Shown: in pieces, positions 1 to 8,380 of the stretch | Position numbering within the stretch: position 1 is the first letter of the stretch | How the letters are laid out: every line of letters begins with the position of its first letter | Assembly (NCBI GenBank): GCA_020435415.1 | Contig: JAGQZQ010000001.1 | Location: forward strand, 90,228-154,227 | Origin: Flavobacteriales bacterium | Lineage (GTDB): Bacteria; Bacteroidota; Bacteroidia; JACJYZ01 | DNA: 64,000 nucleotides | Direction of reading: 5' to 3' | Translations under genes and position numbers: made by a program | The notes under the pieces: model-generated | Told to the model about the DNA's origin: nothing | Databases searched by the model: none | Seen by the model: only the letters and a program-made list of their open reading frames with translations

Positions 1-159
1 CGCGAAGGTTTTGTTCCCGCCCCTTATATGGCCCGAAACAAATGGGTGAAGATGGATGATCTCGAACGACTCGGTGAGAAGGAATGGCGTGAGCGCATCG
101 AAATCTCATATGACATCATCCGGTCAAAACTTCCTAAGAAAATTCAGGCAAGCCTGTAA
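1..159 (+). CDS. MmcQ/YjbR-like protein, C-terminal end (partial)
   Basis: The window opens inside a reading frame that runs from base 1 to a TAA at 157-159 and gives 52 residues. The segment has the MmcQ/YjbR pattern: a basic aromatic 'KW' strand (RNKWVKM), an acidic helix with a tryptophan, and a final amphipathic helix ending in LPKKI. That family has a CyaY-like fold and is usually called DNA-binding, although its cellular role is unsettled. The next gene starts 2 bases after the stop, so the two are probably co-transcribed. The family call rests only on the C-terminal third. Confidence 0.6.
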   Translation, partial: REGFVPAPYMARNKWVKMDDLERLGEKEWRERIEISYDIIRSKLPKKIQASL

Positions 160-161
160 CA

Positions 162-767
162 ATGGGAAACCATATTCAACAAATCGACGATTACATTCTC
201 AAGGCACAAGGGTTTGCCCAACCCATCCTTCAACACCTGCGAACACTGATCCATCAGGCCTGTCCACAACTGGAGGAAAAGGTACGGTGGGGCATGCCGC
301 ACTTCGATTACAAAGGCATGATGGTGAGCATGGCCGCATTCAAGGCCCATTGCAGTCTCATGTTTTTTAAAGGAGAGTTTTTGAACGACCCCAAGGGTGT
401 TCTTGATAAACAGAGAGAAAAGGGCATGGGACAGTTCGGACGCATCACCTCCCTGAATGATCTTCCTTCGGACAAGGTGCTCATCGAATTTATCAAACAG
501 GCCATGCATCTGAACGAGGATGGTGTGAAGAAAGCCAAACCCTTGAAGAAAAGCACGCCCGTGGTTGTTCCGGATGTGATCCGAACGGCGTTATCAAGTC
601 ATCAGAAGGCATTGAAATATTTCAATTCACTGCCACCCTCTCACCAAAAGGAATATATTGAGTGGATCACTGAAGCCAAAACGGACACCACCCGCGAAAA
701 ACGAATAAAAACAATGCTGGAATGGCTCACCGAAGGCAAGTCCCGAAACTGGAAGTATATGAAATAG
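162..767 (+). CDS. YdeI/OmdA-type protein with DUF1801 domain
   Basis: A 201-residue cytosolic protein with no signal peptide. Residues about 15-115 match the DUF1801 fold (helical start, then a 'VRWGMPHF' strand and 'SLMFFKGEFL'). Residues about 135-195 are the YdeI/OmdA tail (ALSSHQKALKYFNSLPPSHQKEY, then a TREKRIKT helix and a closing basic segment). This two-domain order is the usual one for Bacteroidota YdeI homologues. The family is annotated as bacteriocin-protection or OmpD-associated, but its biochemical activity is unknown. The start ATG follows the upstream stop by two bases. Its TAG stop lies 3 bases before a heptamer array. Confidence 0.85.
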   Translation: MGNHIQQIDDYILKAQGFAQPILQHLRTLIHQACPQLEEKVRWGMPHFDYKGMMVSMAAFKAHCSLMFFKGEFLNDPKGVLDKQREKGMGQFGRITSLNDLPSDKVLIEFIKQAMHLNEDGVKKAKPLKKSTPVVVPDVIRTALSSHQKALKYFNSLPPSHQKEYIEWITEAKTDTTREKRIKTMLEWLTEGKSRNWKYMK

Positions 768-769
768 TT

Positions 770-827
770 TGAGGTTTAAAGTTGAAGGTTACAGGTTGTC
801 CGAACCTTAAACCTTAAACCTTAAACC
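770..827. repeat. Degenerate heptamer tandem array
   Basis: Units in 7-bp phase from 770: TGAGGTT, TAAAGTT, GAAGGTT, ACAGGTT, GTCCGAA, then three exact CCTTAAA copies and a partial CC. The first four units are roughly the reverse complement of the last three, so the array could fold back on itself. It fills almost the whole gap between the convergent YdeI-like gene (stop 767) and the SRPBCC pseudogene (stop 830). Confidence 0.8.
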
Positions 828-829
828 AT

Positions 830-1357
830 TCAACCTTCAAGTTCTTTCTTAAGATTATCCAACCCTTCAGCCAGACTGGGTCCCAATGCTTTTTCCATAT
901 CCATGAACAACATCATAATGTTCATCGGATAAGCCATATTGCCTTCAAAACCCCACTCCACTTTGGTGGCACCACCAGCATCAGCGGTGGTCATATATGC
1001 GCCGCCTTTGGATTCAAAAGGCTCTTTGAAACGCAATTCATAATCTATGCGCTGACCTTCGGTAATGCCCATGATTTCCTGCTCACCCTTGCCTACATCT
1101 TTGTTATCGCTTTCCCAGGCTGAGACAAAACCCACGGTACCATCGGTTCCTGTGTAATTCTTTTTCATGTTGGGATCCATTTGCGCCTATACGCTGAAGT
1201 TGTCCTGATTCTTCAACATTTTCAGATAGGAAAAAACTTCTGTTTTAGGTTTGTTGATGGTCACCTCCCTGACAACATGGTAATCCTTGGCGGTGAATAT
1301 TGGAATAATAAAAAACAGAGCAACGATGGCTCCGAGAACGATCAGTACTTTTTTCAT
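830..1357 (-). pseudogene. SRPBCC (polyketide cyclase-like) protein interrupted by an in-frame amber codon
   Basis: Reading on the minus strand from the ATG at 1357, an N-terminal membrane anchor (MKKVLIVLGAIV...) leads into a SRPBCC start (VREVTINKPKTEVF, LKNQDNFSV). A TAG at 1187-1189 then stops the frame. Without any shift it resumes as AQMDPNMKKNYTG... and reaches the normal end (WGFEGNMAYPMNIMML) at 830. Intact homologues have a tryptophan where the TAG sits, so a single TGG-to-TAG change is the simplest explanation. The family has a START-like hydrophobic pocket with unknown ligands. TAG is an ordinary stop elsewhere in the window (rpmA, M20, TonB receptor), so recoding is unlikely. A consensus or sequencing error cannot be excluded. 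Confidence 0.85.
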
Positions 1358-1431
1358 GATGGATGTGTTTGATTGAACCTTCCGTAGATCGATCAAATAT
1401 AATAACTTGTCGATAATTCCTAAAAGAGGTC

Positions 1432-1746
1432 CTAACTCCCTGACTGCCCAACCACTTCGAGAAGCGTACGAAATGCCACCATTTTATCTTTGTACTTATC
1501 CACCACTTTTTTCTGGAGTTCGGGAGCATGCTTGTCCCGGTAAAGCTCATACTCCTTCATGGAAGTGCAGTGATACTGGATGGCGTAGGTTCGTCCTTCG
1601 GGGTCGTCGGAAAGCACACGTGACATGCGGTGACCTGTAAATCTTCCGGTTTCCAGTACTTCCGGAATGTGTACGCTATTCATCCATTCCAGCCACTCGT
1701 CATGGACATCGTCGCTGATGTTTACGGTTACATTGTATACGATCAT
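1432..1746 (-). CDS. DUF4286 family protein
   Basis: A 104-residue cytosolic protein that matches DUF4286: an N-terminal MIVYNVTVNI strand, a WLEWMNSVHIPEVLETG segment, a middle YAIQYHC strand and a C-terminal KMVAFRTLLEVV strand. The alternating strands and helices suggest a dimeric alpha/beta-barrel-like ferredoxin fold, as in small monooxygenase-like proteins. No function is established for the family. The gene lies 24 bases downstream of the histidine kinase on the same strand and may be read with it. Confidence 0.85.
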   Translation of the reverse strand: MIVYNVTVNISDDVHDEWLEWMNSVHIPEVLETGRFTGHRMSRVLSDDPEGRTYAIQYHCTSMKEYELYRDKHAPELQKKVVDKYKDKMVAFRTLLEVVGQSGS

Positions 1747-1750
1747 TTGA

Positions 1751-1782
1751 TAGTAGTTAGTAGATAGTAGTTAGTCGTTAGT
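1751..1782. repeat. Heptamer array, TAGTAGT type (copy 1)
   Basis: Units TAGTAGT, TAGTAGA, TAGTAGT, TAGTCGT plus TAGT. The 32 bases match 26403-26434 with one mismatch. The stop codon of the minus-strand histidine kinase (1771-1773) and its last residues lie inside the array. Confidence 0.85.
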
Positions 1783-2679
1783 AAGGGGCAGGGTTACAGT
1801 AAAACGCGCTCCACTGGTTGGTCCCTGGTTTACCTCTACCCTTCCACCATAAAGCTGGGTGATGTAGCGTACGATGTAAAGTCCGAGACCGGTGCCACGC
1901 GTGGTTCTTGTTTCCTCCTGCTCCACCCGGTAAAACCGCTCAAAGATATGTTCTCTTTCATTTTCGGGGATGCCCGGACCATCATCTTCCACCTGTATGA
2001 CCACGGAATTGCGAATACGGTGTATGTCTAACCGTACGGTCTTCTCATCCGGGGTATACTTGAAGGCATTGCTCAACAGGTTCTCCAGGACTGACTCCAG
2101 GGCATGATCATCTCCCCTAACGGTGATACCTTCTTCCACGGATAACACAAGATGGGGACCAGCGCTATGTTTGGCCTGCATCCGTGCCGCTATATTCTCC
2201 GCGAGTTCGGACAACATCACCACATCTTGCTGGAAAAAGCCTTTACCGCTTTCAATGCGTGCAGCCATCAACAGGTTATCTGCCAGTTTTGCCAGGCGGT
2301 CCGTATCCTCAATGGCCATATCCGCCATTTCGTTTACCTGCTGCTCCGGAAGCTTCCGGTTACGTATCGTTTCCAATTGCAACCGGATAGATGCCAGCGG
2401 ACTTTTAAACTCATGACTGATACTCAATAGAAAGTTCTTTTCCTGCTTTGCCAGAGAGACTTCTCTTCTGAAAGCACGTCGCACGCGCCACACGCCAAGG
2501 AGAAGAATCAGGAGAAAGACACTGCCTTCGCCCACGACCATCCATAAACGGCTATCCCGGGTTTTATCAACCGTACCCCCATCTGCCAGTATCCATGCCC
2601 ACCACCCGAACTGAAGCAGAATGTAGGCCACCAGCAGATAAAATACCGTAAGTGTCTTATGTCTTTGCTCCCTGGCCAT
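1771..2679 (-). CDS. Orphan membrane sensor histidine kinase
   Basis: A 302-residue protein with two membrane segments (about 9-31 and 45-65) separated by a very short loop, so it has no real periplasmic sensor domain. The kinase core follows directly: H-box SISHEFKSPLAS with phospho-acceptor His89, N-box ENLLSNAFKY, G1 DDGPGIPE, F-box IFERFYR and G2 RGTGLGLYIV. All motifs are intact, so it should be active. It probably senses a membrane or intramembrane signal. There is no response regulator in the window, so its partner must be encoded elsewhere. The C-terminus (LTND and stop) is encoded by heptamer repeat sequence. Confidence 0.93.
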   Translation of the reverse strand: MAREQRHKTLTVFYLLVAYILLQFGWWAWILADGGTVDKTRDSRLWMVVGEGSVFLLILLLGVWRVRRAFRREVSLAKQEKNFLLSISHEFKSPLASIRLQLETIRNRKLPEQQVNEMADMAIEDTDRLAKLADNLLMAARIESGKGFFQQDVVMLSELAENIAARMQAKHSAGPHLVLSVEEGITVRGDDHALESVLENLLSNAFKYTPDEKTVRLDIHRIRNSVVIQVEDDGPGIPENEREHIFERFYRVEQEETRTTRGTGLGLYIVRYITQLYGGRVEVNQGPTSGARFTVTLPLTND

Positions 2680-2778
2680 TGAACAAATGTACCATCAATT
2701 TTTTTCATCTTTACAAGAGCGAACGTGCCTTTCTGTTGTAGGCCGTATACAATTGCAGAAGGCCTGAAAATAACATTC

Positions 2779-3168
2779 ATGAAAGAAAAAACAGAAAAAG
2801 AATGGCAGGAAGAACTTGATGCGGAGTCTTTCGATATTCTCAGGAAGAAGGGCACCGAACGGCCTTTTTCCGGTAAGTTCAATGACCACTTTGAGAAGGG
2901 TGAATACGTATGTAAGGGTTGCGGTGAAGTTCTGTTTGCGTCCGGTTCCAAGTTCAATGCCCATTGCGGATGGCCGGCATTTGACCGATCCATTGCAGAA
3001 GATGCGATCACTGAGACACGGGATACGAGTCATGGCATGGTTCGAACAGAAATCTGCTGCAGCAAATGCGGTGGTCATCTCGGCCATGTCTTCGATGATG
3101 GTCCGACTGAAACCGGCCTGAGATATTGTGTGAACTCCCTTTCCCTGGACTTTAAGAAGGACCAATAA
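2779..3168 (+). CDS. msrB: Peptide-methionine (R)-S-oxide reductase
   Basis: A 129-residue MsrB that reduces the R epimer of methionine sulfoxide in proteins, using thioredoxin. The catalytic cysteine is Cys117 in RYCVNSLSLDF. Two zinc-binding pairs are present, Cys45/Cys48 (CKGC) and Cys94/Cys97 (CSKC). The HCGWPAF and GHLGHVFDDGP substrate-site motifs are intact. There is no signal peptide, so it acts in the cytosol. The ATG at 2779 is chosen over an upstream in-frame start because family members begin a few residues before the WQEELDAE helix. It is divergent from the histidine kinase. Confidence 0.97.
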   Translation: MKEKTEKEWQEELDAESFDILRKKGTERPFSGKFNDHFEKGEYVCKGCGEVLFASGSKFNAHCGWPAFDRSIAEDAITETRDTSHGMVRTEICCSKCGGHLGHVFDDGPTETGLRYCVNSLSLDFKKDQ

Positions 3169-3257
3169 ACCAGAGATACAATTGGAGATTCGCTGGGCTA
3201 TTGAACATCTTTGGAACAGATTTTGGATATACCCTTCCAAACAAAGCTGATTGCCAT

Positions 3258-3785
3258 ATGAAACGCTTACGCCTCCTTGCCCTGTTACTGGTTTTTGCTT
3301 CGTGTGCTCCCAGGGTGCCCTTTACACAGCAAATCCGTGAAGAATACAAACTGACTGAAGATGAGCTGAAGTCTATCCAGTTTTATGTGTCGCACAACAT
3401 CGTGTTGAAACGCGGAGAAAAGATGGATAAACAGAAAGCCACCGAAGATGGGGCGCTGAAGATCAAGAGCGGACAATCCGTAGAAGAGATTGTGATCAAA
3501 GCCGGCACACGTGGTGTGGTGGAAAAGGTGGTCGACGGAAATCGCCTTGCCATTAGTTTTGAAGTCGGCGACAATACCTATCTGGTCTTCGGTGAAGGCA
3601 AATCCATGAACGGTTATTACACTTTGCAGGCCACCGAATGGAAAGATGGCCGCGGAACCATTAATTATGGTGATCAGCTGTACATGTCCAATGCAGGAAG
3701 CGGAAGTATATATCTGTTGTTTAAGCTCAAGAAACTGGACCAGTACCGCAAGAAGCAGAAGATTGTGAAGGGTCGGAAGGTATAG
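3258..3785 (+). CDS. Putative lipoprotein of unknown function
   Basis: A 175-residue protein starting MKRLRLLALLLVFASC: a short basic n-region, a leucine-rich core and a lipobox ending at Cys16, so a lipoprotein signal peptide is clear. The mature part begins with a helix (IREEYKLTEDELKSIQFYVSHNIVL) and continues as a beta-rich domain with 'GTRGVVEKVVDGNRLAISFEVGD' and 'YLVFGEG' segments, resembling a small SH3-like or OB-like barrel. I do not recognise a named family. It stands alone between msrB and gldN. The upstream in-frame start at 3201 would destroy the signal peptide and was rejected. Confidence 0.8.
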   Translation: MKRLRLLALLLVFASCAPRVPFTQQIREEYKLTEDELKSIQFYVSHNIVLKRGEKMDKQKATEDGALKIKSGQSVEEIVIKAGTRGVVEKVVDGNRLAISFEVGDNTYLVFGEGKSMNGYYTLQATEWKDGRGTINYGDQLYMSNAGSGSIYLLFKLKKLDQYRKKQKIVKGRKV

Positions 3786-3913
3786 ACATTGCGGTCATGC
3801 CGTTGCCATTCACCGCACGATCGCGCAACCTAATGCCACCGGACTGGTGCTTCCCCGCCCTATCACCAAACCAGCCTGCCTCGCAATAGCCCGAGCATCG
3901 GCTGGCAGGCCAC

Positions 3914-3953
3914 ACATCATCACATCATCAAATCACCAAATCACCAAATCCAC
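3914..3953. repeat. Octamer tandem array
   Basis: Five units in 8-bp phase: ACATCATC twice, AAATCACC twice, then AAATCCAC. The array ends 4 bases before the gldN stop codon (3958-3960, minus strand). The same unit words form the array at 56174-56229. Confidence 0.85.
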
Positions 3954-3957
3954 AGGC

Positions 3958-4809
3958 TCAATACTCCCACAGATCCTGTTCGAAGTCCATGATGTCATGC
4001 TTCACGCTTTCACCCTCAAGCAGGGCGTCCATTCCGGTTTTGTATTCTTTGATATACCGGTCGTAAGCATTGGATTCTTTGATGATGAAACTGCTGAACA
4101 TCCGCTTCACAAAGACATCGTCAAAACTTAAGGGCATGACGGCGTTGTTTCTGATGAACACCTTCTTCTGTGCCAGAACCGGCCTCAGTTCCGGAAAGTA
4201 TACCCAATAAAAATCGCGAAGTCCGAGGAATTCACCGGACTCAGAATACTCGGCGATCACCGGAGCGATCCCGATGATGCGGCATTCCATAACCGACCGC
4301 TTCTTATCGAAGTACCAGTCTTCCTTAAGCTTGAACATCACAACCCGACTCCGATCGAATGGGTTGGAAATGATCTTGGGTCTTTCAGTATCGTCTTCCG
4401 GGTAGTATACCATGATGGTATCGTTTTCACCGGCACCCAGCACGGATAATTGTTCACGCCCGATTGGCAGCGTGAATTCATCGCTGGTATAAAGTCCGTC
4501 ATAGGCCTCATATGCCGTAACAGCACCTTCCAGCACAGCATCGTGGATCACGTCAAACAGGTTCTGACGTTCTTTGATGGGATGATTGCTGGCGGGATAA
4601 GCCAGGGGTAGATTCAGTTTTTCACGAAGATCAACATAGCGCCAGACGCGTTTGGACCACATCATATCGGCTTCCCTCACATACGGATAAGGAGTAACGC
4701 TTTCGTCACGCTCAGGTACGGTAACGCCATCCAAAACATTTTGACCGGTCATCATCATGGGTATGGCCATGCATGCGACCAGGGCCCTGTTCATTCGTCT
4801 TCTCATCAT
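3958..4809 (-). CDS. gldN: GldN/PorN-family type IX secretion protein (solitary)
   Basis: A 283-residue exported protein with an N-terminal signal peptide (basic RRRMNR, then a hydrophobic core ending near TGQ). The family signature is clear: YPYVREADMMWSKRVWRYVDLREKLNLPL, then LFDVIHDAVLEG, a DDTERP/NPFDRSRVVMFKLKEDW stretch and YWVYFPELRPVL. GldN forms the periplasmic ring with GldK in the type IX secretion motor complex. It is normally the last gene of gldKLMN. Here no gldK, gldL or gldM is near, so it could be the sole relocated copy or a paralogue comparable to GldO. ATG 4809 is preferred over the GTG at 4815. Confidence 0.88.
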   Translation of the reverse strand: MMRRRMNRALVACMAIPMMMTGQNVLDGVTVPERDESVTPYPYVREADMMWSKRVWRYVDLREKLNLPLAYPASNHPIKERQNLFDVIHDAVLEGAVTAYEAYDGLYTSDEFTLPIGREQLSVLGAGENDTIMVYYPEDDTERPKIISNPFDRSRVVMFKLKEDWYFDKKRSVMECRIIGIAPVIAEYSESGEFLGLRDFYWVYFPELRPVLAQKKVFIRNNAVMPLSFDDVFVKRMFSSFIIKESNAYDRYIKEYKTGMDALLEGESVKHDIMDFEQDLWEY

Positions 4810-5027
4810 TTCCACGTTTTTGTTCAGGACCCTCTTCCTTACACTTCAACGGGCACCATACACTGGATAGTATGGCCTTTTGTTGTATAACCATTGAATT
4901 CAGGAAAAGGAACAGGTAAGAACCCTCCTTTACAACAAAATGTTCTGTTGGCCGAATCAACATATTTTCGCAAATTACGGCCGCGAAAGGAAGCTATACC
5001 AAACCTTTCCAAATAAGAAAATAACCT

Positions 5028-5897
5028 ATGAACAAGATTACATTATTCTCATTGATGGCACTGACGATGGCTTCCTTCTCATGCCAGACCGGAAATGATC
5101 ATCAGGACCAGGAGGGCAGCGCTGACAGTCTGACCGTGAACGAAACTGCAGAAGCAGAAGCACCTTCAACTTTTGAGGTGATGCTTCCTTCCCCATTACA
5201 GATTGCACGTATCTTTCAGAAAGCAGGACTTCCATTTAAAAAAGGACTGGTCAATGATCCTTCCAAGGTATCTTCTTATGCTTCCACGGATGTGCAGACT
5301 TTGAATTTTGGCGTATACTCTGCCGATCTCTCTTACCTCGTTCTCAACAAACAGTCTCAGGACGCCTTTAACCAACTCAAGGCAGTGAAGGAACTGGCCT
5401 CTTCAATTGGATTATCGCCCATATTCAACGATGCACAAATGATCGCCTCCTTTGAAAAAAATATAGGAGTTGAGGATTCGATGATTACCACACTGGTGAA
5501 TCTGCAAGAGAAGTTACACGAAGTGCTGGAAGATGGGGAACAGGAACATCTTAACACAGTCATCTTTGCCGGCGCCTGGATCGAAGGTATGTATCTGGGT
5601 TCTCAAAGCACCGGGCAGGACATTATGCCGGGCATCAACAGCCGCATATTGGAACAGATGGCCATTCTTGGCAACCTGATCAAAGGTCTGGAAAATCAGC
5701 CCAATCATTCGGAAATGGTTGCTGCCATCATTACCGGACTAAAAGATATTCAGACAATGTACAATGGATTTGCCTCGGTGAAAGCACTGGACCAGTCGCA
5801 AGATGTTGAACTTGACCAGCTGCAGCTCACCAACGAAGAAAAAACCGCGCTGACGGAAAAGATCGCGCAAATCCGTTCATCCATCATTCAAGGTTAA
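5028..5897 (+). CDS. Predicted lipoprotein, unknown function
   Basis: A 289-residue protein with the lipoprotein signal MNKITLFSLMALTMASFSC (Cys19), followed by an acidic Ser/Glu/Ala-rich linker to about residue 48. The rest is almost entirely helical, with long amphipathic segments (QDAFNQLKAVKELASSIG, TLVNLQEKLHEVLEDG, RILEQMAILGNLIKGLEN) and a final coiled-coil-like helix. A helical bundle on the periplasmic face of a membrane is the likely shape. I do not recognise the family. It is followed 10 bases later by another exported unknown protein and is divergent from gldN. Confidence 0.8.
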   Translation: MNKITLFSLMALTMASFSCQTGNDHQDQEGSADSLTVNETAEAEAPSTFEVMLPSPLQIARIFQKAGLPFKKGLVNDPSKVSSYASTDVQTLNFGVYSADLSYLVLNKQSQDAFNQLKAVKELASSIGLSPIFNDAQMIASFEKNIGVEDSMITTLVNLQEKLHEVLEDGEQEHLNTVIFAGAWIEGMYLGSQSTGQDIMPGINSRILEQMAILGNLIKGLENQPNHSEMVAAIITGLKDIQTMYNGFASVKALDQSQDVELDQLQLTNEEKTALTEKIAQIRSSIIQG

Positions 5898-5907
5898 ACC
5901 TTTTCAT

Positions 5908-6378
5908 ATGCTAAAAAGAACCTTATTGCCGGCTAGTGTCCTTCTTCTGTTTGCAATGTTAGCCATATCGCAAACGGCGGAACCGGTTGACAGTTGCACA
6001 CCGAGGGAAACCAGGGAAAAATGCAAACAATCGCTCGATCCGTTTAAATACGACGCAGGAAAGATTGTACGGATCGTTTTTAAGGAGCAGGCACAGCAAC
6101 AGGAATATGAAATTCCACTTTATATAGGTGAGAAGTACCGCTTTGTATTTCAAAAAGAAGGTTTACCCCAGGATGTGGAAATCAATGTCTATGACAAGAT
6201 GATCGGAGCCAAAAACCGGTCGTTGCTATTTTCCAGCAAGGGCAAGTCTTTTGACGAGAAGGAGATTATCTGGGAACCTGAGAAGTCGCGAAGGGTTTAT
6301 GTCCACTTTGATATTCCGCCAACCACTGACGTGGTAAAAAAAGGTTGTGTGATATTTCTTTTGGGATATGCGCTCTGA
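5908..6378 (+). CDS. Secreted protein of unknown function
   Basis: A 156-residue protein with a signal peptide (MLKRTLLPASVLLLFAMLAI, cleavage near SQT) and no lipobox. The mature part holds a paired-cysteine segment (DSCTPRETREKCKQSLDPFKYD) and then a beta-rich region (VRIVFKEQAQQQEYEIPLYIGEKYRFVF). It closes with 'DIPPTTDVVKKGCVIFLLGY', which reads like the last strands of a small beta-sandwich. The gap of 10 bases after the lipoprotein suggests that the pair is translated from one message and acts together at the envelope. No family recognised. Confidence 0.75.
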   Translation: MLKRTLLPASVLLLFAMLAISQTAEPVDSCTPRETREKCKQSLDPFKYDAGKIVRIVFKEQAQQQEYEIPLYIGEKYRFVFQKEGLPQDVEINVYDKMIGAKNRSLLFSSKGKSFDEKEIIWEPEKSRRVYVHFDIPPTTDVVKKGCVIFLLGYAL

Positions 6379-6386
6379 ATAGTCAA

Positions 6387-6824
6387 TCAAGGATTAACCT
6401 GCATCATTTTCCCTATCTGTTTGTCCAGTACCTGACGCCCGGCTTTGCCTTTGTCATGATATAACAGCACCCAGTGTGCCTGTCTATCGCTTTCGGGGGC
6501 GGAAGCGCATGAATCGGGCTGGTTATCTCCTGATCTGGCACCAAGGACCAATTGACTGCCTTTTCCAAACTGTGGTATGGCATCCCGTTTAATGGTGTCA
6601 TTAATGAAATAAATGGGGTAACATTTTCCATCTATTCTAAGGGCATCCAATGACAATGCGTCTGAACTCCGGTTCACTTTCATGCGCACCTGATATTCCG
6701 TATGGCCTGGTATACCGGGAATTCCAGGAACCACCTTCCGTTCCTGCACATCGATTAATTGGAACGGGGGTGCTGCACAACCGGTCAGCCCAACCCACAA
6801 GATGAGACGTGACCAACTGGTCAT
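6387..6824 (-). CDS. Predicted lipoprotein, unknown function
   Basis: A 145-residue protein with a lipoprotein signal peptide (MTSWSRLILWVGLTGC). The mature part contains a proline/glycine-rich PGIPGIPG stretch, a beta-rich middle (YQVRMKVNRSSDALSLDALRIDGKCYPIYFI) and a conserved-looking QAHWVLLYHDKGKAG segment. No family recognised. The start ATG overlaps the rng stop as TGATG, so translation is probably coupled to RNase G. A GTG one codon upstream (6827) is an alternative. The link to RNase G is positional only. Confidence 0.7.
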   Translation of the reverse strand: MTSWSRLILWVGLTGCAAPPFQLIDVQERKVVPGIPGIPGHTEYQVRMKVNRSSDALSLDALRIDGKCYPIYFINDTIKRDAIPQFGKGSQLVLGARSGDNQPDSCASAPESDRQAHWVLLYHDKGKAGRQVLDKQIGKMMQVNP

Positions 6825-8380
6825 CACTCGATCTCTATTTCATCGCCCTTGGTATCAAAGAAACGATATTCCAGCATTTGGTAGGAGGTAGTCGGAAGTA
6901 CCTTCAGCTTCAGACCAGTTCTGGACATCCATTTCTTCCGCACCGAATTAAACAGTCCGCGGTTAATATATGACTCGATGTAAGGGTGTGTGTAAACAGT
7001 CAATGCCTTGGTGATCTTCTCACTTGCGATATGCTTGAGCTTGTTCTCAATTTCATCCACGAGCAGAATACTTGGTTGTATCTCACCACTTCCATTGCAG
7101 GAAGGGCATTTTTCTGTTGTTACAATGTTCATTTCGGGACGAACACGCTGCCTGGTAATTTGCAACAACCCAAAGCGGCTTAGAGGTAATATCTTGTGCT
7201 TGGCCCGGTCCGCTTTCATCTCTTCCTTGAAGACCTCGTACAATTTCTTCTTGTTCTCGGCCTTGTACATATCGATAAAATCCACGACAATGATGCCGCC
7301 CATGTCGCGCAAACGAAGTTGCCGTGCAACCTCCTTTGCCGCCTCAATATTCACATCAAGGGCATTCGTCTCCTGGTCTTTATCTGATTTTGTTCTGGCT
7401 CCGCTGTTCACATCGATCACATGCAATGCTTCCGTATGCTCTATGATAAGATAGGCACCGGATGACATGGTCACTGTTTTACCGAACAGCGATTTGATCT
7501 GGCGGTGTATGCCAAAATTCTCGAACAAAGTTTTCTTACCCTGGTAGAGCTTAACAATATCCTGTTTATCAGAGCCGATGGACTTGAGGTATTTTTTTAT
7601 GTCCTCATAGAGTTCGGTGCTATCCGTATAAATATTGTTGAACGAAGGATTCAGTACATCGCGTAGAAGAGCGGAGGTACGATCGATCTCACCTAAAACT
7701 TTCTTAGGTGCCTGGGCCCCCATGAGCGCTTTGTGACACTGTTCCCATTTGGAAACCAGGTCCCTCAGATCGTTGTCAAGATCTACGACCTTTCTGCCGG
7801 TGGCGGCAGTACGGACGATCACTCCGAAATTATCGGGCTTAATGCTCTCGATTAATCTGAGTAATCGTTCTCTTTCCTTTTCATCATTGATTTTCTGGGA
7901 AACCGAGACCTTGTTGTAAAAGGGCACCAGAACCATGTAGCGTCCGGCGAGAGATATTTCGCAACTTAGCCGTGGGCCTTTGGTTGAAATGGGCTCCTTG
8001 GTAATCTGCACAAGAAGACGGTGCTTTTCAGCGACCACATCTCCGATCTTCCCTCCCTTTTCAATATCCTTCTCAAGGCCAAAACCCTTAAGTGTTGCTT
8101 CCTTTCTGTTTTTGCTTAGGGTAGGCAAAAGAAACTTACCCAGCGATTTAAACTGGGGTCCGAGGTCATGGTAATGCAAAAACGCATCCTTGTCATAACC
8201 CACATCTACGAAAGCGGCATTTAATCCGGGCATCACCTTGGTCACCCGACCCAGGTAAAGGTCCCCGGCCACATAGCTCCGGTTACGCTTTTCATTATGA
8301 AACTCAACGAGTTGTTTCTCTTTGAGAAAAGCGATCTGAACTTCGGAATCCGTGGCCTTAATAATGAGCTCACTGTTCAC
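6824..8380 (-). CDS. rng: Ribonuclease G (Rne/Rng family)
   Basis: A 518-residue endoribonuclease that cleaves single-stranded AU-rich RNA and trims rRNA ends. An S1 domain lies near the N-terminus (YLGRVTKVMPGLNAAFVDVGYDKDAFLHYHDLG), with an insertion typical of Bacteroidota. The 5'-sensor and DNase-I-like core carries the metal site in HVIDVNSGA and IIVVDFIDMYKAENKKKL. The zinc-link cysteines are in CPSCNGSG. The length fits RNase G without the long RNase E C-terminal scaffold. The start is GTG at 8380: this gives (M)NSELII, matching family N-termini, and no in-frame ATG exists upstream. The preceding 273 bases form an unusually structured leader. Confidence 0.96.
   Translation of the reverse strand: MNSELIIKATDSEVQIAFLKEKQLVEFHNEKRNRSYVAGDLYLGRVTKVMPGLNAAFVDVGYDKDAFLHYHDLGPQFKSLGKFLLPTLSKNRKEATLKGFGLEKDIEKGGKIGDVVAEKHRLLVQITKEPISTKGPRLSCEISLAGRYMVLVPFYNKVSVSQKINDEKERERLLRLIESIKPDNFGVIVRTAATGRKVVDLDNDLRDLVSKWEQCHKALMGAQAPKKVLGEIDRTSALLRDVLNPSFNNIYTDSTELYEDIKKYLKSIGSDKQDIVKLYQGKKTLFENFGIHRQIKSLFGKTVTMSSGAYLIIEHTEALHVIDVNSGARTKSDKDQETNALDVNIEAAKEVARQLRLRDMGGIIVVDFIDMYKAENKKKLYEVFKEEMKADRAKHKILPLSRFGLLQITRQRVRPEMNIVTTEKCPSCNGSGEIQPSILLVDEIENKLKHIASEKITKALTVYTHPYIESYINRGLFNSVRKKWMSRTGLKLKVLPTTSYQMLEYRFFDTKGDEIEIE

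Noticed and set aside
1187-1189. Use of TAG as a sense codon
   Set aside because: TAG ends other intact genes here (rpmA, M20 peptidase, plug protein, TonB receptor), so a local mutation or error is more likely.
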